From a virus, in the IMG/VR virus record IMGVR_UViG_3300032287_003808, positions 62,001 through 126,000 of that record: a DNA stretch of 64,000 nucleotides. The stretch is one strand, 5' to 3'. The position numbers and the translations under genes were made by a program. Each line of letters starts with the position of its first letter. The first letter of the stretch is position 1. A model generated the notes under the pieces. It was given only the letters and a program-made list of their open reading frames with translations. It ran no database searches and had not been told where the DNA came from. Below, piece after piece: positions 15,816-22,863 of this stretch.

Positions 15816-15951
15816 CCTTATGTTTATCTTTACGGGTGTATTTCTTTTTTGATTCCATCGCCCTCGCAACAAATCTTCCATCAAAGTACCCCTGTTGTTT
15901 CTGTGATTCCCTTGTGGCTCCTATGTTCATTTTAATTGTCTCCTTTTTCAT
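15799..15951 (-). CDS. 50-residue basic peptide
   Basis: Starts MKKETIKMNIGATRESQKQQ and is Lys/Arg-rich throughout. Supported by its promoter and compact spacing to neighbours. Could bind nucleic acid by charge; not shown. Confidence 0.65.
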   Translation of the reverse strand: MKKETIKMNIGATRESQKQQGYFDGRFVARAMESKKKYTRKDKHKGISLD

Positions 15952-15968
15952 TTCTTTTATTTTTAATA

Positions 15969-16001
15969 AATATACGAAACAATTTTAATAATTTTTAGTC
16001 C
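15969..16001 (-). promoter_or_regulatory. ECF-like early promoter
   Basis: GGACTA, 19-bp gap, CGTATATT; for the gene starting at 15951. Confidence 0.72.
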
Positions 16002-16008
16002 CTTTTAA

Positions 16009-16203
16009 TCATTCTCCCCCCTGTTCCCCCGTGGGGGTGTGGGGGTTGTATATACTTTCGTTCTCTACCCAAAGGGTCGTGTTCGCACCATGTAAGGGTC
16101 CGATACGACATTCCTCTATTCCACACTTATCATCTCCTGTTTTCCACCTACTCACAATCACTTCTAATCTCATTACCCCCTTATATTCCTGTTTGTCACC
16201 CAT
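16009..16203 (-). CDS. Small early protein, uncertain
   Basis: A 64-residue frame starting MGDKQEYKGVMRLEVIVSRW. It lies in the expected slot, with its stop 8 bp before the next promoter box, but it lacks an ECF-like promoter of its own. A 30-codon frame at 16196-16288 overlaps its start and might be translated first. Composition near the 3' end is unusually GC-rich with C-runs. Confidence 0.45.
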   Translation of the reverse strand: MGDKQEYKGVMRLEVIVSRWKTGDDKCGIEECRIGPLHGANTTLWVENESIYNPHTPTGEQGGE

Positions 16204-16315
16204 TGGTAAATATCCTTAATAAATTAAACGCGTATAAAACACTCAAATAACACTTATGATACATTTTATATTTTAATGGTGTTCTCATTTATATCACATT
16301 TATTTCATTTCTTAT

Positions 16316-16498
16316 TTAATTATCTCCAAGGTATGTTTCATAAATTTCTAGTAATTCCTCTCCATCTACAATAAACGGATCTGTTTCCTCAAGAAATCCA
16401 AACTTACCATTGTCGGTCACTTCAAATTTATCCACTTCAAGTTGGAGAATATCAAATCCATTCTCAACTAATTCCTTAAATGCTGTTTTTACTTCCAT
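16316..16498 (-). CDS. Small acidic early protein
   Basis: 60 residues, starting MEVKTAFKELVENGFDILQL, strongly acidic. Usual leader and promoter. The 110 bp below it, to 16204, hold no firm gene. Confidence 0.72.
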   Translation of the reverse strand: MEVKTAFKELVENGFDILQLEVDKFEVTDNGKFGFLEETDPFIVDGEELLEIYETYLGDN

Positions 16499-16511
16499 AA
16501 CTTTTTATTTT

Positions 16512-16544
16512 AATATACGTAAGTGATTTTTATTATTTTACTCC
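16512..16544 (-). promoter_or_regulatory. ECF-like early promoter
   Basis: GGAGTA, 19-bp gap, CGTATATT; for the gene starting at 16498. Confidence 0.75.
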
Positions 16545-16553
16545 TCTATAATC

Positions 16554-16628
16554 TCATTCCACCCAATAACCTCTAATCACTAACATAACAATCAATACAC
16601 TAATGAATACTCCTATAAACAATTCCAT
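16554..16628 (-). CDS. 24-residue membrane peptide
   Basis: A single membrane helix starting MELFIGVFISVLIVMLVIRG. Its ATG follows the TGA of the gene upstream by one base, a layout that suggests coupled translation. Confidence 0.58.
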   Translation of the reverse strand: MELFIGVFISVLIVMLVIRGYWVE

Positions 16629-16629
16629 A

Positions 16630-16785
16630 TCAAAACACTATAAAATCCTCTAAATACTCACCTGTTCCTTTTCCGTTCTTAGTTATTTCATAACTCGGAT
16701 CCATTCCACTATACATTACACGATCAATTAACTCTTGTAATGAATTAAATTCTTCCTTAAAGTAACTACAATCTAAACTATACAT
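16630..16785 (-). CDS. 51-residue early protein
   Basis: Starts MYSLDCSYFKEEFNSLQELI, mixed helix and loop. It has the array's leader (AAAGTT) and promoter and is followed at once by the 24-residue membrane peptide. Confidence 0.68.
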   Translation of the reverse strand: MYSLDCSYFKEEFNSLQELIDRVMYSGMDPSYEITKNGKGTGEYLEDFIVF

Positions 16786-16812
16786 AACTTTCTTATTTTT
16801 TATTTATACTGA

Positions 16813-16845
16813 AATATACGTTCTCTCTTTTATATCTCTTCTTCC
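16813..16845 (-). promoter_or_regulatory. ECF-like early promoter
   Basis: GGAAGA, 19-bp gap, CGTATATT; for the gene starting at 16785. The box lies in the C-terminal Glu codons of the next gene upstream. Confidence 0.72.
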
Positions 16846-17030
16846 TTTATGGTTTGTCTTGTAAATTCTATTGTTACAGAACTCTCATAAATCGTTTCTG
16901 TAGTTGTCTCACATGAATCTGCTTCCCGGTTCATGATCATTTCCATTGCTGTTTCTTCATCCTTAGCAATTATTTCATAAGTGTAAGTGACCATAGCAGG
17001 TACTTGTTCCTCAATTATATATCTTTTCAT
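16830..17030 (-). CDS. Small early protein, unknown
   Basis: 66 residues, starting MKRYIIEEQVPAMVTYTYEI, with alternating strands and one helix containing EETAMEMIMNREADS. The layout resembles small phage proteins with a beta-alpha-beta fold. It is 12 bp below the gene ending at 17043 and shares its promoter. Confidence 0.73.
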   Translation of the reverse strand: MKRYIIEEQVPAMVTYTYEIIAKDEETAMEMIMNREADSCETTTETIYESSVTIEFTRQTIKEEEI

Positions 17031-17042
17031 AATTTCTTTCTT

Positions 17043-17210
17043 TTAATCCTCAATTTTCACTCCTAATAGTTGACACATATGTTCTAAATCAATTTGGATG
17101 TCTCCTTTATTCCGTAACACTACTTTTAATGAATTAACCATTTGTACTACATTAGGATGATTTGAAGCCATTTCTGCTTTCTTAATGAACTTACTTAATT
17201 TTATTTTCAT
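17043..17210 (-). CDS. 55-residue early protein
   Basis: Starts MKIKLSKFIKKAEMASNHPN, basic N-terminus and helical throughout. Own promoter upstream; first gene of a two-gene unit. Confidence 0.68.
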   Translation of the reverse strand: MKIKLSKFIKKAEMASNHPNVVQMVNSLKVVLRNKGDIQIDLEHMCQLLGVKIED

Positions 17211-17224
17211 AACTTTTTTATTTG

Positions 17225-17257
17225 AATATATGAAACTAAATTTATATTTTTTATTCC
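17225..17257 (-). promoter_or_regulatory. ECF-like early promoter
   Basis: GGAATA, 19-bp gap, CATATATT; for the gene starting at 17210. Confidence 0.73.
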
Positions 17258-17276
17258 CCTCTTTTTATGGTACTAA

Positions 17277-17354
17277 TTATTTTTTAAAGTCATTACTTAT
17301 CTCTCCTATGCTTATTACAACTAGCAATACTAATATAACACCCACTACTCCCAT
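17277..17354 (-). CDS. 25-residue membrane peptide
   Basis: A single membrane helix starting MGVVGVILVLLVVISIGEIS with a Lys-Lys end. Its ATG lies one base past the TAA of the upstream gene, so it is probably coupled to it. Confidence 0.57.
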   Translation of the reverse strand: MGVVGVILVLLVVISIGEISNDFKK

Positions 17355-17355
17355 G

Positions 17356-17568
17356 TTAATCTTGTATTAGTTCTATTTCATCCTCAGTGTGCCAATTTGC
17401 GGTATTTTCTGTTCCAACGTGTGTTCGTCCTTCTACAAGTACTCTATAATCTAGTCTATCATTTTCATCTAAATCATATTCAACAATGGTTCCTACATCA
17501 TCTACTTTATTGATTGATCCGTTTTCTGATGATACAATTTTTACTTTATCTCCTACTTTATATTTCAT
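17356..17568 (-). CDS. Small SH3/KOW-like protein
   Basis: 70 residues. VGDKVKIVSSENGSINKVDD followed by GTIVEYD and YRVLVEG is the pattern of a small SH3-like barrel, as in KOW-type and many phage proteins. It has its own promoter. The partner it binds is unknown. Confidence 0.72.
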   Translation of the reverse strand: MKYKVGDKVKIVSSENGSINKVDDVGTIVEYDLDENDRLDYRVLVEGRTHVGTENTANWHTEDEIELIQD

Positions 17569-17582
17569 CTTTTTTTTATTTT

Positions 17583-17615
17583 AATATACGTTCTTTATTT
17601 TATATCTCTTAATCC
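17583..17615 (-). promoter_or_regulatory. ECF-like early promoter
   Basis: GGATTA, 19-bp gap, CGTATATT; for the gene starting at 17568. Confidence 0.72.
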
Positions 17616-17833
17616 TCACTTATTTCTACACCACCATTCCCTTTATCGATAAAGCTTACGGATCCATCTGCAAACTGTACTTCAATAATGTCCTCGTCCA
17701 TAGTATCAATAATCTCAACATCGTTGAATACTTCCCCAGCGGTTATTTCTTCTTCCTCCATAATGGGATCCTCTTCTTCATCAAATCCTACACAAACTTC
17801 GATGCACTGGTCTTTTAAAAATTTAATTTTCAT
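17609..17833 (-). CDS. Small acidic phage protein
   Basis: 74 residues: MKIKFLKDQCIEV, an acidic run with EEEEITAGEVF, then IIEVQFADGSVSFIDKG. This beta-rich layout with a FADGSVxF strand occurs in small proteins of several T4-like phages; function unknown. Confidence 0.75.
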   Translation of the reverse strand: MKIKFLKDQCIEVCVGFDEEEDPIMEEEEITAGEVFNDVEIIDTMDEDIIEVQFADGSVSFIDKGNGGVEISED

Positions 17834-17852
17834 AATTTCTCTTTTTTATTTT

Positions 17853-17885
17853 AATATACGAAACTTATTTTTAATCTTTTATTCC
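17853..17885 (-). promoter_or_regulatory. ECF-like early promoter
   Basis: GGAATA, 19-bp gap, CGTATATT; for the gene starting at 17833. Confidence 0.75.
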
Positions 17886-17886
17886 T

Positions 17887-18183
17887 TTATCTACTTTTTA
17901 CTTCTGATATAACTGATGTTCCTGAATTGATCATTGCTATGACTCCACCCCATTCATTCTCATCTGCTTCCCATTCAACATCATGTTTTGGATGTTTTAT
18001 TTGGAAATTGGAATAAGCGAATCCGTTACAATGCATTTTGAAATCACCATCATCATTCTTCTTAAATGTCATGTAATGGATGTTATCACACATACATGAT
18101 ACTGTTGTAAACACTACCTCTCTAGCTCCTTCTTTAATAGTTAGTTTAGGTGGGTTTCTTCTTAATTCTACATACTTACTCAT
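17887..18183 (-). CDS. Early protein, unknown
   Basis: 98 residues, starting MSKYVELRRNPPKLTIKEGA, with a CMCD turn and mostly beta strands. Own promoter. No family recognised. Confidence 0.73.
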   Translation of the reverse strand: MSKYVELRRNPPKLTIKEGAREVVFTTVSCMCDNIHYMTFKKNDDGDFKMHCNGFAYSNFQIKHPKHDVEWEADENEWGGVIAMINSGTSVISEVKSR

Positions 18184-18202
18184 AACTTTTCTTTTTTATT
18201 TT

Positions 18203-18235
18203 AATATATGTAACAAATTTTACTAAGTTTATTCC
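18203..18235 (-). promoter_or_regulatory. ECF-like early promoter
   Basis: GGAATA, 19-bp gap, CATATATT; for the gene starting at 18183. The box reads through the GAA-TAA end of the next gene. Confidence 0.75.
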
Positions 18236-18444
18236 CCAATTACTTTATCAATAAATTCTAATACTTCAGCTACCAGTTCTGGTTCATCAATATGGTGTCC
18301 ATCTTTACTTCGTAGTGAATAATCAAGTACTTTTTTACTATCCCCATCAACTAATTCAACATAGATCATAACCCCTTCTGTTGGGTGTTGAATTTTGATT
18401 AGGCGTTCTACAACTGTGTTCTCTGAGCGTGTTAAAACTTCCAT
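18229..18444 (-). CDS. Small early protein, unknown
   Basis: 71 residues, starting MEVLTRSENTVVERLIKIQH, a likely three-strand sheet with a C-terminal helix. Ends GE, whose codons form part of the downstream promoter box. Confidence 0.72.
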   Translation of the reverse strand: MEVLTRSENTVVERLIKIQHPTEGVMIYVELVDGDSKKVLDYSLRSKDGHHIDEPELVAEVLEFIDKVIGE

Positions 18445-18461
18445 AACTTTTTTTTTATTTT

Positions 18462-18494
18462 AATATACGAAACTTATTTTAATTATTTTAATCC
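18462..18494 (-). promoter_or_regulatory. ECF-like early promoter
   Basis: GGATTA, 19-bp gap, CGTATATT; for the gene starting at 18444. Confidence 0.73.
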
Positions 18495-18952
18495 TCTACT
18501 TTAATGGCAAATAATACCTTTGCTTTGAGTCGGTTACCATCATTATCATTTCCTACTACAACTCCATCAATAATTGAAAATGCATGTCCCTTAACTATTA
18601 TTAAATATCTTCCTTTAGGAAACCGTTCTAGAAATAAACGTAACGGTACATTAACTGGCTCACCACCTTTTTTCTGGTGTATATCTGATCCGGGGTATAA
18701 TAGGTTTTCTTTATGTACTAATTTGTATTTGACTCCTAATATGTTATCTCTAGCTCTTAGTTTCAATGTGGTTCCAAATGTGCCCTTTCGTGGTTCCCGT
18801 CCAAATTCATTCGCTACAAACTTATGAGCAACATCATACTTCAATCCAAACGTTGATGCAACTGCTCTAACTACACAATCGTTACGTTCACCTTTGGCTA
18901 TCGCACTCTCGTTATAGCCAATAATGTGGTCTGCCGATTTAATACTTTTCAT
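18488..18952 (-). CDS. Papain-like cysteine-peptidase-like phage protein
   Basis: 154 residues. The block ERNDCVVRAVASTFGLKYD puts a Cys at about residue 26 at the start of a helix, and GRYLIIVKGHAFSIIDGVVV puts a His at about residue 127 on a strand. That Cys-helix / His-strand order is typical of papain- or C39-like folds. Such proteins occur in many phages; the substrate is unknown. Own promoter. Confidence 0.68.
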   Translation of the reverse strand: MKSIKSADHIIGYNESAIAKGERNDCVVRAVASTFGLKYDVAHKFVANEFGREPRKGTFGTTLKLRARDNILGVKYKLVHKENLLYPGSDIHQKKGGEPVNVPLRLFLERFPKGRYLIIVKGHAFSIIDGVVVGNDNDGNRLKAKVLFAIKVED

Positions 18953-18967
18953 AACCTTTTTTATTTG

Positions 18968-19000
18968 AATATACGAAACAAATTTTATTGATGGCTATCC
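18968..19000 (-). promoter_or_regulatory. ECF-like early promoter
   Basis: GGATAG, 19-bp gap, CGTATATT; for the gene starting at 18952. Confidence 0.7.
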
Positions 19001-19186
19001 CTTCTTAACTAATTTTTTATGTAGCCGTTTTAATTTGGCTTTTAAACGTTTAACTTCTAATCGTCTTAAGTATGGGCCATGGTTGTAAGTGCTTCCTTCC
19101 CAAGCCATGGTCCATACTGTTTTGTCTGTTTGAAGAAACTCAATTCGCTTTTGAATCTGCTCTATTGATTGTTCTGTTGTTACCAT
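18995..19186 (-). CDS. Small basic coiled-coil protein
   Basis: 63 residues; helical, with a basic C-terminus (RLEVKRLKAKLKRLHKKLVK). Overlaps the next gene upstream by 7 bp and is probably co-translated with it. Confidence 0.72.
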   Translation of the reverse strand: MVTTEQSIEQIQKRIEFLQTDKTVWTMAWEGSTYNHGPYLRRLEVKRLKAKLKRLHKKLVKKG

Positions 19187-19518
19187 TTTACAGAATATTT
19201 ATCAAGTATTTCTTTTGAATATAGGTGTGAATTGTCATTATATGATACAACATCCTCCCACCAACGGATACCTACTTGTAATCGTGGTATTGCAAATGAA
19301 GTAATATCATCATCATGAACATAAAATAACAAATCAGTTCTACCACCTGTGTCTTTTATTTCATTTCCATTCTTATCCAAATCAGGATTGGTAATTACTT
19401 CCTGTTCAAATTGGATCCTAGTGTTAAATTCTTGTTGGAAAAAATTAACTAGTTCCTGTGGTTTGCTGTCTCCTAATGTTGTTGCAGGCCAAACACATAA
19501 TTGATTAAATTTACTCAT
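19180..19518 (-). CDS. Conserved-type phage protein, unknown
   Basis: 112 residues with NQLCVWPATTLGDSKPQELV at the start and TGGRTDLLFYVHDDDI, then LQVGIRWWEDVVSYN. I recall closely similar small proteins from T4-like and other large phages; their role is unknown. First gene of a two-gene unit. Confidence 0.8.
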   Translation of the reverse strand: MSKFNQLCVWPATTLGDSKPQELVNFFQQEFNTRIQFEQEVITNPDLDKNGNEIKDTGGRTDLLFYVHDDDITSFAIPRLQVGIRWWEDVVSYNDNSHLYSKEILDKYSVKW

Positions 19519-19543
19519 AACTTTTCTTTTTTTAATTTACTTT

Positions 19544-19576
19544 AATATACGAAACTAATCTTCATCTCCATCATCC
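19544..19576 (-). promoter_or_regulatory. ECF-like early promoter
   Basis: GGATGA, 19-bp gap, CGTATATT; for the gene starting at 19518. The box is coding sequence for the acidic end of the next gene. Confidence 0.72.
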
Positions 19577-19782
19577 TCTTCATCTAACCTATCAATGTAC
19601 TGTTGAATACCCATATTGTAAGTACCCTCAGCATCAACCCAGCTGCGTAGATGTCCTATAATATAAGCGTCAGCATGTCCTTTCATTGATGTTCCTCTCA
19701 ACGCTGTTTCAATGTTTCTAATCGCTGTGTTTAATTGTTCCATTGCCTCATATAGCAATTGTTCTCTGTCTCTTTTTTCCAT
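19555..19782 (-). CDS. Small helical early protein
   Basis: 75 residues, starting MEKRDREQLLYEAMEQLNTA, helical, with an acidic Asp/Glu tail whose codons carry the next promoter. No family recognised. Confidence 0.74.
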   Translation of the reverse strand: MEKRDREQLLYEAMEQLNTAIRNIETALRGTSMKGHADAYIIGHLRSWVDAEGTYNMGIQQYIDRLDEEDDGDED

Positions 19783-19796
19783 AACTTTTTTATTTG

Positions 19797-19829
19797 AATA
19801 TACGAAAGGCTCTCTAATGAGAGCCTTCC
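19797..19829 (-). promoter_or_regulatory. ECF-like early promoter with embedded hairpin
   Basis: GGAAGG, 19-bp gap, CGTATATT; for the gene starting at 19782. The gap is filled by the hairpin at 19806-19827. Confidence 0.68.
19806..19827 (-). terminator. Terminator hairpin inside a promoter spacer
   Basis: AAGGCTCTC / GAGAGCCTT, a 9-bp stem with a 4-nt loop, then TTCGTATATT on the minus strand. It lies after the gene ending at 19850. Confidence 0.75.
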
Positions 19830-19849
19830 TTTATTAAACTTTATTTTAT

Positions 19850-20260
19850 TTATTCTGCTTCTCTTTGAGCTTCAATAAACCCATCTACTTGTTCTGTTGA
19901 GTTCTCATTGTATGTCTCTACTTGTAGATCTTCCTCTTCTGGTTCTTCAATTATATACTCACTCAGTACAGCCCCTACATGTTCCATTATTTCATAAACA
20001 TTCACATCCACACTACGCAACTCAATCCGATTATCATAAGTCAATTCAAGCTCAGCGCTATCCAAATCAATCAGATCCTCACTATTATGATCTAATACCC
20101 TTTCAATTCTGTTTGCTACCTCATCAGCTAATGCTTGGGTAATTCCTATTTTTGCTTCTGATTCAATTTGTTCAATCAGTACAATCACTTTGTCAATATC
20201 AACCTGTGATGATAATGTTTTTGCTGCTTCTAGCTGCTTAATCAATTCTACTTTTTTCAT
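19850..20260 (-). CDS. Acidic early protein, unknown
   Basis: 136 residues, starting MKKVELIKQLEAAKTLSSQV; helical N-terminal half, then a small beta region and a very acidic tail (EEPEEEDLQVETYNENSTEQ). No family recognised. Terminator follows. Confidence 0.75.
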   Translation of the reverse strand: MKKVELIKQLEAAKTLSSQVDIDKVIVLIEQIESEAKIGITQALADEVANRIERVLDHNSEDLIDLDSAELELTYDNRIELRSVDVNVYEIMEHVGAVLSEYIIEEPEEEDLQVETYNENSTEQVDGFIEAQREAE

Positions 20261-20285
20261 AACTTTTCTTTTTTTAATTTAATTG

Positions 20286-20318
20286 AATATACGTAATTTA
20301 CTTTGTTAAAAATATTCC
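20286..20318 (-). promoter_or_regulatory. ECF-like early promoter
   Basis: GGAATA, 19-bp gap, CGTATATT; for the gene starting at 20260. Confidence 0.75.
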
Positions 20319-20320
20319 TC

Positions 20321-20557
20321 TTACATTTTATTTATAAACTCATCACGAACCAAAGCGGCCGTTTCAAATTCCTCAGTCTCAATTAGGAACATCATAAAAT
20401 TAGTAATGAATGATTTTATGTCACCCTCAAATTCTGTTTCCAATATGAAATGCATTTTTAACTTTTCAGGAAAATCAGCTGAGCATTGTCTGATTATTGG
20501 GTGCATGTTGACTGCTTCAGCAATCACTTGTTCGATGTTAAACTCATTTACTTCCAT
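20321..20557 (-). CDS. Small early protein with UVR-like end
   Basis: 78 residues, helical. The end ETEEFETAALVRDEF resembles a UVR-type helix (as at the end of the protein at 9441-9878). A protein-interaction role is possible; weak evidence. Confidence 0.72.
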   Translation of the reverse strand: MEVNEFNIEQVIAEAVNMHPIIRQCSADFPEKLKMHFILETEFEGDIKSFITNFMMFLIETEEFETAALVRDEFINKM

Positions 20558-20581
20558 AACCTTTATTTTTTAATTTACTTT

Positions 20582-20614
20582 AATATACGAAATTTATTTT
20601 AAGCTTCTTCATCC
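20582..20614 (-). promoter_or_regulatory. ECF-like early promoter
   Basis: GGATGA, 19-bp gap, CGTATATT; for the gene starting at 20557. Confidence 0.72.
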
Positions 20615-20814
20615 TTTTCATCAAAATATTCTAATTGGGCAAGGACTTCTTTTAACTCCCTTAGAGCAAACTCAATTGTATGAATAGAACGGTTTTTCAT
20701 TTCAGTAGAGATAGACTCATTCTCCATAGTATTTTTAATACCATTCTCGAACCCTTTAATTTTTCCTGTTAGTGTCGCTCTAACACTTTCTAGTTGAATG
20801 TTGTACTTTTTCAT
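20599..20814 (-). CDS. Small helical early protein
   Basis: 71 residues, starting MKKYNIQLESVRATLTGKIK, two long helices likely, acidic end (FDEKDEEA). No family recognised. Confidence 0.73.
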   Translation of the reverse strand: MKKYNIQLESVRATLTGKIKGFENGIKNTMENESISTEMKNRSIHTIEFALRELKEVLAQLEYFDEKDEEA

Positions 20815-20831
20815 AACCTTTTTTTTTATTT

Positions 20832-20864
20832 AATATACGAAACCTATTTTAATAATCTTCATCC
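20832..20864 (-). promoter_or_regulatory. ECF-like early promoter
   Basis: GGATGA, 19-bp gap, CGTATATT; for the gene starting at 20814. Confidence 0.72.
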
Positions 20865-21175
20865 TCATCATACTCATAACCATTATATTCATCATACAAC
20901 TCTTGTGTAATGATTTCTTCTAATGTTGCCCAGTTGTTATCTATATGTTTTTCTATTATATCATTCTGTTTATCTGTGAATTGTGTTTTATCCCATTTCA
21001 ATTCATCTAAGACTAAATAATTAGTACCAGCATCATAATAAGATGAACCCCAAAATTCATATGAACCAATACCATCATTTTCAGGATGTAGTTCACAATC
21101 AAATTCTATTTCTAGATACTCCTCACCACATTCAATTTCATGATGGAATGTTGATGTTACTGTGTTTTTCTTCAT
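20849..21175 (-). CDS. Acidic early protein, unknown
   Basis: 108 residues, beta-rich start (TSTFHHEIECGEEYLEIEFD), then helices and a Tyr/Asp/Glu tail. No family recognised. Confidence 0.74.
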   Translation of the reverse strand: MKKNTVTSTFHHEIECGEEYLEIEFDCELHPENDGIGSYEFWGSSYYDAGTNYLVLDELKWDKTQFTDKQNDIIEKHIDNNWATLEEIITQELYDEYNGYEYDEDEDY

Positions 21176-21190
21176 AACTTTTTTTATTTA

Positions 21191-21223
21191 AATATACGAA
21201 ATCAATCTTATGAATTTTATTCC
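21191..21223 (-). promoter_or_regulatory. ECF-like early promoter
   Basis: GGAATA, 19-bp gap, CGTATATT; for the gene starting at 21175. Confidence 0.75.
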
Positions 21224-21228
21224 CTTAA

Positions 21229-21522
21229 TCAATAAACCCAATTTTCTAATTTATTCTTTAAATCCTCAGGTGTTTTGAATGAAAACTTTCTACCAACTTT
21301 ACCACTACCACAAAATTTCCCGATCAAACCAAAAGCCATAATTGTAGTTGGTTTCATTCCTCTTAATGCCGCTACACGGTTTGGTTTAGTTTCATCCAAA
21401 TATATGTGAAAACTATTACCATTTGATGCCTTATATTGCACTAGTGTGTAATCATTGAATGGATATGAATTTTCAAATCCATTTTTGATTAGTTGCTCTT
21501 TAACTTCTTTTAAACTTTTCAT
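21229..21522 (-). CDS. Early protein, unknown
   Basis: 97 residues, starting MKSLKEVKEQLIKNGFENSY, with strands around YTLVQYKASNGNSFHIYLDE and a basic GKVGRKFSF turn. No family recognised. Confidence 0.73.
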   Translation of the reverse strand: MKSLKEVKEQLIKNGFENSYPFNDYTLVQYKASNGNSFHIYLDETKPNRVAALRGMKPTTIMAFGLIGKFCGSGKVGRKFSFKTPEDLKNKLENWVY

Positions 21523-21538
21523 AACCTTTTTTTCTTTT

Positions 21539-21571
21539 AATATACGAAACTAATCTTCATCATCTTCTTCC
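21539..21571 (-). promoter_or_regulatory. ECF-like early promoter
   Basis: GGAAGA, 19-bp gap, CGTATATT; for the gene starting at 21522. Lies in the acidic C-terminal codons of the next gene. Confidence 0.73.
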
Positions 21572-21927
21572 CTTGTAAATCTTTTCACTGAAAGTTCAAA
21601 ATCTAAAATATCTAGTTCCTCTTTTAGACGTTCTAAAAATGATTCATTCCCATCATCACCGGCTAACAACCAATCCATACGTTGAGCATATATTTCTGCT
21701 TTGCGGAGTATTTCATAGCCTCTTTTGAACTCAGTCATAACCTCATCTGGGAGTGTGTAATGGTTTAAATCTTCAGGATATTTTTTATACCAATCATCAT
21801 TACGCCATGATTCTTCTTTTAATTCACGTTCTGTTTTAGGCGCTCCACTTAAAGCTATTTCATGTTCAACACGGTCAGCTATTTCTCTAATACGTCGTTG
21901 GTTGTAATCAAATGTTCCTCCACTCAT
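21550..21927 (-). CDS. Conserved-type phage protein, unknown
   Basis: 125 residues with the start MSGGTFDYNQRRIREIADRV and a later RMDWLLAGDDGNESFLERL block. I recall this family as small proteins of phages and some bacteria with no known function. It is 5 bp below the gene at 21933 and shares its promoter. Confidence 0.8.
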   Translation of the reverse strand: MSGGTFDYNQRRIREIADRVEHEIALSGAPKTERELKEESWRNDDWYKKYPEDLNHYTLPDEVMTEFKRGYEILRKAEIYAQRMDWLLAGDDGNESFLERLKEELDILDFELSVKRFTREEDDED

Positions 21928-21932
21928 AATTT

Positions 21933-22259
21933 TTAATCTATAGTTATTGATTCAAGTCCAAATAATTCATTCAATACTGTTTCTTCCATTCCTTCAAATC
22001 CTGTATCATCCATTGCTTCTATTACTTCTATAATACTTGTAGCTGATTTTACTTTTGATATAGCATTTTTACACGCGTTAAAATTGAGTCGAATACTTTG
22101 AATGATGTCCTCAATTTCATCAACTGTTTTATCTTTATCTCTATTTACTACTATTCCAATGTCTTGAAACATCTCATTAGTGAAACTATCAACATGTTCT
22201 TCTAACATAGTAATTACTCGCTGTTTTCCTTCTTCGAAATTAAATCTTAAATTTTTCAT
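21933..22259 (-). CDS. Early helical protein
   Basis: 108 residues, starting MKNLRFNFEEGKQRVITMLE, almost all helix. First gene of a two-gene unit with its own promoter. No family recognised. Confidence 0.74.
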   Translation of the reverse strand: MKNLRFNFEEGKQRVITMLEEHVDSFTNEMFQDIGIVVNRDKDKTVDEIEDIIQSIRLNFNACKNAISKVKSATSIIEVIEAMDDTGFEGMEETVLNELFGLESITID

Positions 22260-22277
22260 AACTCTTATTTTTATTTT

Positions 22278-22310
22278 AATATACGAAACTATTTTTAGAG
22301 AACCTCTTCC
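22278..22310 (-). promoter_or_regulatory. ECF-like early promoter
   Basis: GGAAGA, 19-bp gap, CGTATATT; for the gene starting at 22259. Confidence 0.72.
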
Positions 22311-22585
22311 TTTATTTTTTCAAATTGATATTCAAAATAACCACCATTGTCTTGACTGCCTGATAGATCATCTCTGATCCATTCTACTTTGACATATTCT
22401 TCATCTCCGGCTCCAACATAGTATCCTTGAAATACAGCTGTTGCTCCTTCTTGGGCTTCATAGTTTTCAGCTCCTTTGAATTCTAAAATGTCCCCTTCTT
22501 TAAATTTCATAGTCTTTTCTTTTTTAATAGGCATGTCTCCATCTGATAACTGTGGGTCGTCCCATGATGTATCTCTTTTAGTCAT
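22295..22585 (-). CDS. Early protein with SH3-like core
   Basis: 96 residues. After a polar 25-residue start, MKFKEGDILEFKGAEN and AVFQGYYVG / EYVKVEWIRDD suggest a small barrel. An internal Met before FKEGD could be an alternative start. Co-transcribed with the membrane protein upstream (1-bp gap). Confidence 0.7.
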   Translation of the reverse strand: MTKRDTSWDDPQLSDGDMPIKKEKTMKFKEGDILEFKGAENYEAQEGATAVFQGYYVGAGDEEYVKVEWIRDDLSGSQDNGGYFEYQFEKIKEEVL

Positions 22586-22586
22586 A

Positions 22587-22808
22587 TTATTTTAGTGTGA
22601 CTGCGATTATAGCTACAATTACAGCTACAATAGCCGCAATTGCTACTATTGCTATAACTAACGCTAATGGAATCCATAACGGGCTTGTTACCCACCACCA
22701 TGACCAATTTGCTACTGGTCCTATTTCTGCTAATTTAAGGGTTAAGAATATCAGAAACAATACTGTTCCAATACCAATTCCGCTTGTTGTTGTTTTTTTA
22801 TCACTCAT
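22587..22808 (-). CDS. Small membrane protein
   Basis: 73 residues with two hydrophobic segments, the second a long Ala/Ile/Val run (LVIAIVAIAAIVAVIVAIIA), and a SWWWVTSPLWIP turn between. I recall this layout from small membrane proteins in many phages; function unknown. Own promoter. Confidence 0.78.
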   Translation of the reverse strand: MSDKKTTTSGIGIGTVLFLIFLTLKLAEIGPVANWSWWWVTSPLWIPLALVIAIVAIAAIVAVIVAIIAVTLK

Positions 22809-22830
22809 TATATCACTTTTAATTTATTTT

Positions 22831-22863
22831 AATATACGAAACTAATTTTATTATTCAAAATCC
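22831..22863 (-). promoter_or_regulatory. ECF-like early promoter
   Basis: GGATTT, 19-bp gap, CGTATATT; for the gene starting at 22808. The box overlaps the end of the ligase gene. Confidence 0.65.

Noticed and set aside
16031-16219. Plus-strand frame over a GC-rich patch
   Set aside because: All firm genes are on the minus strand; this is the shadow of the frame at 16009-16203, which fits the array layout better.
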